NCBI GenBank assembly: GCA_033063855.1
Contig: CP093831.1
Location: 27,838,001 to 27,902,000, forward strand
Direction of reading: 5' to 3'
Length of the DNA stretch: 64,000 nt
From: Smittia aterrima
Taxonomy: Eukaryota > Arthropoda > Insecta > Diptera > Chironomidae
Shown here: piece after piece, positions 58,803-64,000 of the stretch
Layout of the letters: every line of letters starts with the position of its first letter
How positions within the stretch are numbered: the first letter of the stretch is position 1
The notes under the pieces: generated by a model
The model's input: only the letters and a program-made list of their open reading frames with translations
Databases searched by the model: none
Told to the model about the DNA's origin: nothing
Position numbers and translations under genes: made by a program

Positions 58803-61216
58803 CTAATGTCGTGATGAGTAGAAAGCCAAAATGTATTTCATGACGAGATAGTCTTTCAAAGCTGTGATCCATTCGTAGATGAACGCAGCAACTGCGAACA
58901 ACAAACTTGAAGTCCAAATGACGAATCCAGGTTCAAGCATCTTCATGGTCAAAATTTTCGGGTCCTCTACGACTTTAAAACGTTTTTCTTGAAGCTCTGG
59001 CCAGGACAAACTTCCGCATGAACTTCCAAACTTTGTATGCATGAAAATTCCGCCTACGAAGTGCTGTTGCATCCTGTGCTCAATTGTTTCGAACAAATGA
59101 TGATGACGTGGGAATTTGAGTCCACAAATACTCAAGTGCGAATATTGCTTAACCAGTCTTTTGGCAATAAACCTTTGAAACTCTATCTCATTTGTTTTAT
59201 CACTCAATACATTTTGCAACAATTGGAACACGCAAGGGTTCATCTGATGGACTTGCTTTTCAGTTTCTTCTTTTTTAAAGTAACTACTACCTATTGACTC
59301 AACTTTACCTCTATAAGTAAAAAAAAGTATTGAAAGTAAATTTGAGGTTTCCAGTCGCAGGTCAGTTGTGAGAAGGCTTCTGAATACAATATCAATTTAC
59401 CTTTTAGAAATCTCTGATTCCGGAAACTTTTCTTTGTAATTGTCCTCCAAAACGAACGTGTAACCTTTCTCGATTAACTCGTCGATCGTATGCTCTTCCA
59501 TTGGTATTTCGATGTCTTTCTGCATGAACTCGAAGGTTTTTCCTTGCCAAGCTGTTCGAATGATCAAGCAATAAAGAATGAACACCATCGTCAGGAATCT
59601 TGCGAAGTTTCTTCTTGGCATGACAGTTTGAGAGATTCCAAAGAAAATTTGAATGACATTGAGCGCTGGTCTGTTAACGTTCCGGCCGATGATGAAATCT
59701 CTTATTGACTTTTTTACGCAGCAGTGCAAGATCAGAATCGTCGCGAATACTATCGCAAACATTATTGCTATCATTGCACACGTGAATTCATCAAAAGGCA
59801 TCGCCAACTTGTCGTATTCAGAATAAAGTTCAAACTCATACTCTGTCGTCAATCGCGAATTTATGTATTCAAGAGGATATGTGATGAAATCGACATCAAC
59901 TCCTTTTGTCGATCTAAAAGCAAATGGAAGAGAAATTATCTTTGAGAAAAGTAAACGCAGCTAATAGTCCAGGAAAGTTAACATGAAAAATTTCGGTTAC
60001 TTTAGGTAGTCTAAAGTTTATCCACAGACTTGGTACTCGCAGTCTTAAAGGGCCCGGCCTTCCTTGTTCCTAAAGAAGCTTTTACAACTATCTTTTTCAG
60101 ATAAGGTTTCTCTCTTGTCTGTCCCTAGATGAGAGCACGCTATCATACCTTGGGAATTGCGGTTGAGAGGGATTTTTGTAATGCACAGGACCTTTGAGAT
60201 ATTATTAAATAAAGATAATACCCATTTGGACTCTTTATATTTCACAGATTCATGTTTTTTCAAGATTAACTGTAATTTCAAGTGTTTCAGCTTTTGGCGT
60301 AGTTGTAGCACCTCGTTACTTTAAGTCTAACTTACCCGTCATTGTTCTGTGTGATGCGATATCTGTCAAAAGCATTGTAACATCCTCTCTCAAAAAATAT
60401 GTCGGTATCGGCGATAAAATTAGTTATTATTGTTGCGTTGTTGAGAACTTGATTAGTCGTTGGGTGGGTAACGTCATCTCCAGGTTGTGTAAATGTAGTC
60501 ATATCAGGCATAACCATTGCTTCAACGATAGTACAGCCATGAAGGTTCGCCGATTTTCTCATCGAGAATTTGTCGTTTTCCCACTTTCTTGTCACTTTTT
60601 TAAATTTGTTCAGTTCAATTAGCTGAAGCTTTCCACATTTTCCAGGAGAGAACCAAACAAACGTCAGCAGTTTGATGTAGTCAGTTTCGTCAACGAAGAA
60701 ATATTCGTATTGGATGATGTCCAGTAAATATGAATTGAATTGAGAGCCTCCGTAAGGAGAATACACAATAATTTTGTTGTTCTTCGCCCTTTCCATGACA
60801 TCCAACTCGAGAGATTCAATGTCAGAGATTGTTGCGTGTGGACAATAGACGAAAAGCTGAAGCGGTTTGTAGAATTCATTCGTCAACTCTAATTTTTGAT
60901 TGAATTCCTTGACGAATGCGAAATTGTTGAAGGTTAAAAGAGTTGAGCTGTCGAGAAAGACTTTTTCCTTTTCCAGTTGCAAGTTCTCCAGTTGAAATGG
61001 CATCGCGTTCTCGTTCAAGTCCTTTAAGATTAGTGACGTCATCGTATCCGAGTCTACTCCATAATTGTTGATGAACATTCTCGTTTCCAGTTGGAACAAA
61101 TGACGAGTTACGTTCTCAAAAGCCTTCGACAAGACTCCGAGCGATGAATCAACATTTAAAATGGTCCCTTCGCACAAAGCACTCACTAGCAATGAAAAGA
61201 TGAAATAAATTTTCAT
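58803..61216 (-). CDS. Divergent ionotropic receptor, array copy 7 (subtype B)
   Basis: Exons 60336-61216, 59401-59913 and 58803-59310 (1902 nt, 633 aa), all in frame. YCPHATISD (subtype B), SANLHGCTI, M1, pore QTVMPRRNFARFLTM, RTAWQGKTF and M3 PGFVIWTSSLLFAVAAFIY. Exons 2 and 3 and intron 1 are nearly identical to copy 3, so the two are the youngest pair. Two oddities: the M1 entry reads FTCAMIAIMF, where the sister genes have FTWAMIA, and one codon is missing near the end (KYILAFYSSRH against KYILRAFYSSRH). AATAAA on the minus strand is at 58727-58732. Intron 1 is 422 bp, with the shared module. Confidence 0.84.
59945..60215 (-). repeat. Intron-1 inserted module, copy 7
   Basis: Nearly the same as in copy 3 (AAACGCAGCTAATAGTCCAG, GACTTGGTACTCGCAGTCTT, CTGTCCCTAGATGAGAGCAC, GGGAATTGCGGTTGAGAGGG). 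Confidence 0.75.
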
Positions 61217-61358
61217 TTTCCTTCACAATTTTCTTATTTTCAACTTAATAACTCGAAGAAACGTTTTGTACTGACAGAAGTGAACATCACCTTAGCTACA
61301 TACTTGTTAGAAATGTTTCACCACGTTAGAACATGTAAAATATTTATTACAAGTGTTA

Positions 61359-61415
61359 TCTGCATGAGAAATATTCAAGACTTCAACAGTTTTCTTTAGG
61401 TACAAGTTGTGCGTG
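61359..61415 (-). promoter_or_regulatory. Conserved upstream block of IR copy 7
   Basis: Same block, 143 bp upstream of the ATG. One A is lost in the run (GAATATTTCTCATGCAGAT). Confidence 0.6.
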
Positions 61416-61516
61416 TATCCTTCGATTTATTGGTAATCGATATTTTGTAGCTCACTATAAGAAAATGAGATTTAATTCTTAGATCAAACAAACCACAAAA
61501 TTCTTAATGAATTTTT

Positions 61517-62195
61517 AGGGTTTTTTATCCGAAGGATGGAAATCCTTATTATGGTCGCTTTGTCCGTGGTCCGGTGTCCGTAATTGAGATAATTTGCGAA
61601 CTCGATGAGCTAGCGTATTAATTTCTTCACCAGTCGATAGAGAATTTTTTTTTGGAAAACAACATTTAAGGATTTTTTGCTAGTCATCGATTTTCTCAAG
61701 AGCGAAAGCAGCTAGCTACTTCTGGTTTTTGCCATTTGGTTCTTTTCATAGATGAGACAAAAAAAAAATTTGGATGGAGTTGATATCTCAAGTGGTTCGA
61801 GCCCACGGGGCTGGAGTCTGGTGAGCTCCATACAATTTTTCAAACTTTTTCTTTTTGTTCAGATTTATTGACATTTATTAACATTCTTCACGAGAAATGT
61901 TCAGCGTGCTCTAACGAGTGCTTGGATCCCAGAGCTGACCAAATATGAGTCCACCTTCGACCACTACTTCTATAACTCTATATCTTTATTACACTGCTTT
62001 TATAATTCAATATTCAATAAAAAAATATAAATAAAATTTAAATATTTTGTTCAAAGTTTTAAAACCCAGAAAATCCAAGCTCCTTACATTGGATCCATTT
62101 CTGACCAGTTAACCCAGTTAAATCCCACCTACTCTCACCAGTCCGACGGATTAAAAACCCTAGTAAGCTCGTTACGAACTGCTTCTGACACTTGT
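61517..62195 (+). repeat. Composite dispersed repeat between IR copies 7 and 8
   Basis: Starts AGGGTTTTTTATCCGAAGGA and TATGGTCGCTTTGTCCGTGG. It continues with the GATGAGCTAGCG and CAGTCGATAGAGAATTTT segments, the SINE-like part with GGTTCGAGCCC at 61795, and ATATGAGTCCACCTTCGACC. It closes with an inverted terminal segment ending CACTTGT at 62195. It is the most complete plus-orientation copy. Confidence 0.78.
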
Positions 62196-62303
62196 TTAAA
62201 AAGTTTTTTTTTTTGAAACTCTCAAACTTTATTCACATTTAACATTGAATTTAAAACAATTACAAACAAAACTTTCGAGTTCTCTCGTCGAGAATTGTGC
62301 GCT

Positions 62304-63457
62304 CTAATGTCGTGATGAGTAAAAGGTCCTCAAAATGTATTTCATAACGAGATAGTCTTTCAAAGTTGTGATCCATTCGTAGATGAACGCAACAACTGCG
62401 AACAACAAGCTCGAAGTCCAAATGACGAATCCAGGTTCAAGCATTTTCATGTTCAAAACTTTCGGTTCGTCGTACGTTCTAAAACGCTTTTCATTTAAAT
62501 CCGGCCAAGGCATATTGCCGCATGATCTTCCAAACCTTGGATGCATAAAGATTCCTCCAACAAAATGTTGTTTAATTCTGTGGTCGATCGTTTCGAATAA
62601 ATAATGATGTCGTGGAAATTTGAGTCCGCAAATTTTCATTTGCGAATAATCCTTAACCGTTCTTTTGGCCATATACTTATGCAAATCTATCTTTGTCACC
62701 TCTGTTTTATCCTTTAATAAATTTATGATTAGTTGCAACGCACAAGAGTTCATTTGAATGACTAGGTTTTGAGGTTCTACTTTTTTTAAGTCTTGACTCA
62801 TACGGCTCCTTGTTGACCCAACTTTACCTCTATAAATAAAAAAAAAATTTAAAAGACTTTTAATAAAAGTAAATTTAAGGTTTTCAGTGGCAGGCCAGTT
62901 GTGATTCACAACTTGTGAAACGGTTTCTGAGTACAATGATCATTTACCTTTTAGAAATTTCTGATTCCGGAAACTTTTCTTTGTAATTGTCCTCCATTAT
63001 GAAAGTGTATCCTTTCTCGATCAATTCGTCGATTGTACGTTCAATTGGTTTTTCAATCTCTTTTTGCATGAACTCGAAGGTTTTTGCTTGCCAAGCTGTT
63101 CGAATGATCAAGCAATAAAGAATAAAGACCATCGTCAGAAATCTTGCGAAGTTTCTTCTTGGCATGACAACTTGAGAGATTCCAAAGAATATTTGAATGA
63201 CATTCAACCATGGCGTGTTTATTTCGCGGCCGATGATGAAATCTCTTATAGACTTTTTCACGCAGCAGTACAAGATCAGAATTGTCGTGAATGCTGTCGC
63301 AAACGTGATTGCTATCATTGCCCACGTGAAGTCATCAAAAGGCATCGCCAACTTGTCGTATTCAGAATAGATTTCGAACTTATCATCTATCCCCAATCGC
63401 GAAATTATGTTCTCAAGAGGATATGTGATGAAATCGACATCAACAACTTTTCGCGAT
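62304..63457 (-). CDS. Divergent ionotropic receptor, array copy 8 (subtype B), exons 2-3 only
   Basis: Exons 62948-63457 and 62304-62829 are open and spliced as in the other copies: M1 WAMIAITFATAFTTILIL, pore VVMPRRNFARFLTM, RTAWQAKTF (the usual Gly is Ala here) and M3 PGFVIWTSSLLFAVVAFIY. The exon 3 start (QMNSCALQLI) is of subtype B. Exon 1, with the signal peptide and most of the ligand-binding region, is not found between 63458 and 64000. That stretch is filled by repeat sequence, so exon 1 is either beyond the window edge or lost. AATAAA on the minus strand is at 62228-62233. Confidence 0.78.
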
Positions 63458-63519
63458 CTAAGAAAAAATAGAAGAGAAATTACTTTTGAGAAGCTAATAG
63501 TCCAGTCATGTTTACATGA

Positions 63520-64000
63520 ACAAGTGGCAGTAGCAGTTCGTACCGAACTTTATTGGGTTAATTGGATAGAAATGGATCTAATGAGTGGAGCTAGGATTTT
63601 CTGGGATTTATTGCTTGGTCGTGACCAGCTGATCACTTCATGTAAACACGTTATCACGTCATAGTTATAATGTTGAAGGGAAAGAAGTTTCACTTGGCGC
63701 TGGTCGAAGGTGGGCTTAAACTACTTGAGCTATCAAGTCCATATAAGGAGGTTTTCGTCTCATCCATAAATAGAACCAAATAGCAAAAAGTAGGTAGCTA
63801 GCTGCCTCCGTTCTCGAGAAAATCGTATCACAAGCAAAAATCCAGTTTTTGTATGAAGATTCCAGGTTTCGGGCCCGTGGGTCCGATCCTGATGAGCTAG
63901 CCAAAAATTCTCAAAATTTGTTTTCCTAATTTAAATTCTCTATCGACTGGTTAAGAAATTATTCCGCTAGCTCATCGCGTTTGCGAGTTATTTTAATCAC
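63520..64000. repeat. Long-inverted-repeat element, running off the window
   Basis: Starts ACAAGTGGCAGTAGCAGTTC and continues GGTTAATTGGATAGAAATGG, then inverted SINE-like and GAGCTAGC-family segments (CTACTTGAGCTATCAAGTCC, CGGGCCCGTGGGTCCGATCC, CTCTATCGACTGGTTAAG). It lies in what should be intron 1 of IR copy 8. The other end is outside the window. Confidence 0.75.

Overview
The window looks like nuclear DNA of an insect. It is AT-rich, has short GT-AG introns, and carries an insect-type alpha nicotinic acetylcholine receptor, a tejas-type LOTUS/Tudor gene, a 7tm_6 odorant receptor and divergent ionotropic receptors (IRs). A non-Drosophila dipteran, possibly a nematoceran midge, is the best guess, but no species marker is present. 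All gene models were built by hand from splice sites and reading-frame arithmetic.

Layout. (1) 1-23.6 kb is gene-poor. It holds an extracellular Cu/Zn superoxide dismutase (five exons, minus strand, 2980-3834) and the last eight exons of an alpha7-like nAChR subunit (plus strand, 11536-16572). No upstream nAChR exon was found, so the SOD gene probably lies antisense inside a large nAChR intron. (2) 23.6-35 kb is compact. It holds tejas (minus), three paralogous F-box/LRR-like genes (plus; the first is truncated), a ten-finger C2H2 protein and a secreted leucine-rich-repeat (LRR) protein. (3) 35-64 kb is a head-to-tail minus-strand array of eight related three-exon IR genes. Five appear intact. 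Copy 3 is split by a 1300-bp TA-flanked inverted-repeat transposon, copy 4 has a frameshift, and copy 8 loses its first exon to the window edge.

The array also holds fragments of the neighbouring LRR and F-box genes, an odorant receptor gene and its pseudogene, and dispersed repeats with long terminal inverted repeats. The fragments show that the duplicated unit was once larger (LRR, F-box, IR) and was later pruned. Two IR subtypes, called A and B here, are ordered A-A-B-A-B-A-B-B, which suggests an A-B pair was the later unit of amplification. Each IR gene with its upstream region in the window carries a conserved block about 140 bp upstream of its ATG, so the copies are probably expressed under common control, presumably in sensory neurons.

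No CRISPR array, rRNA gene or confident tRNA gene was seen.
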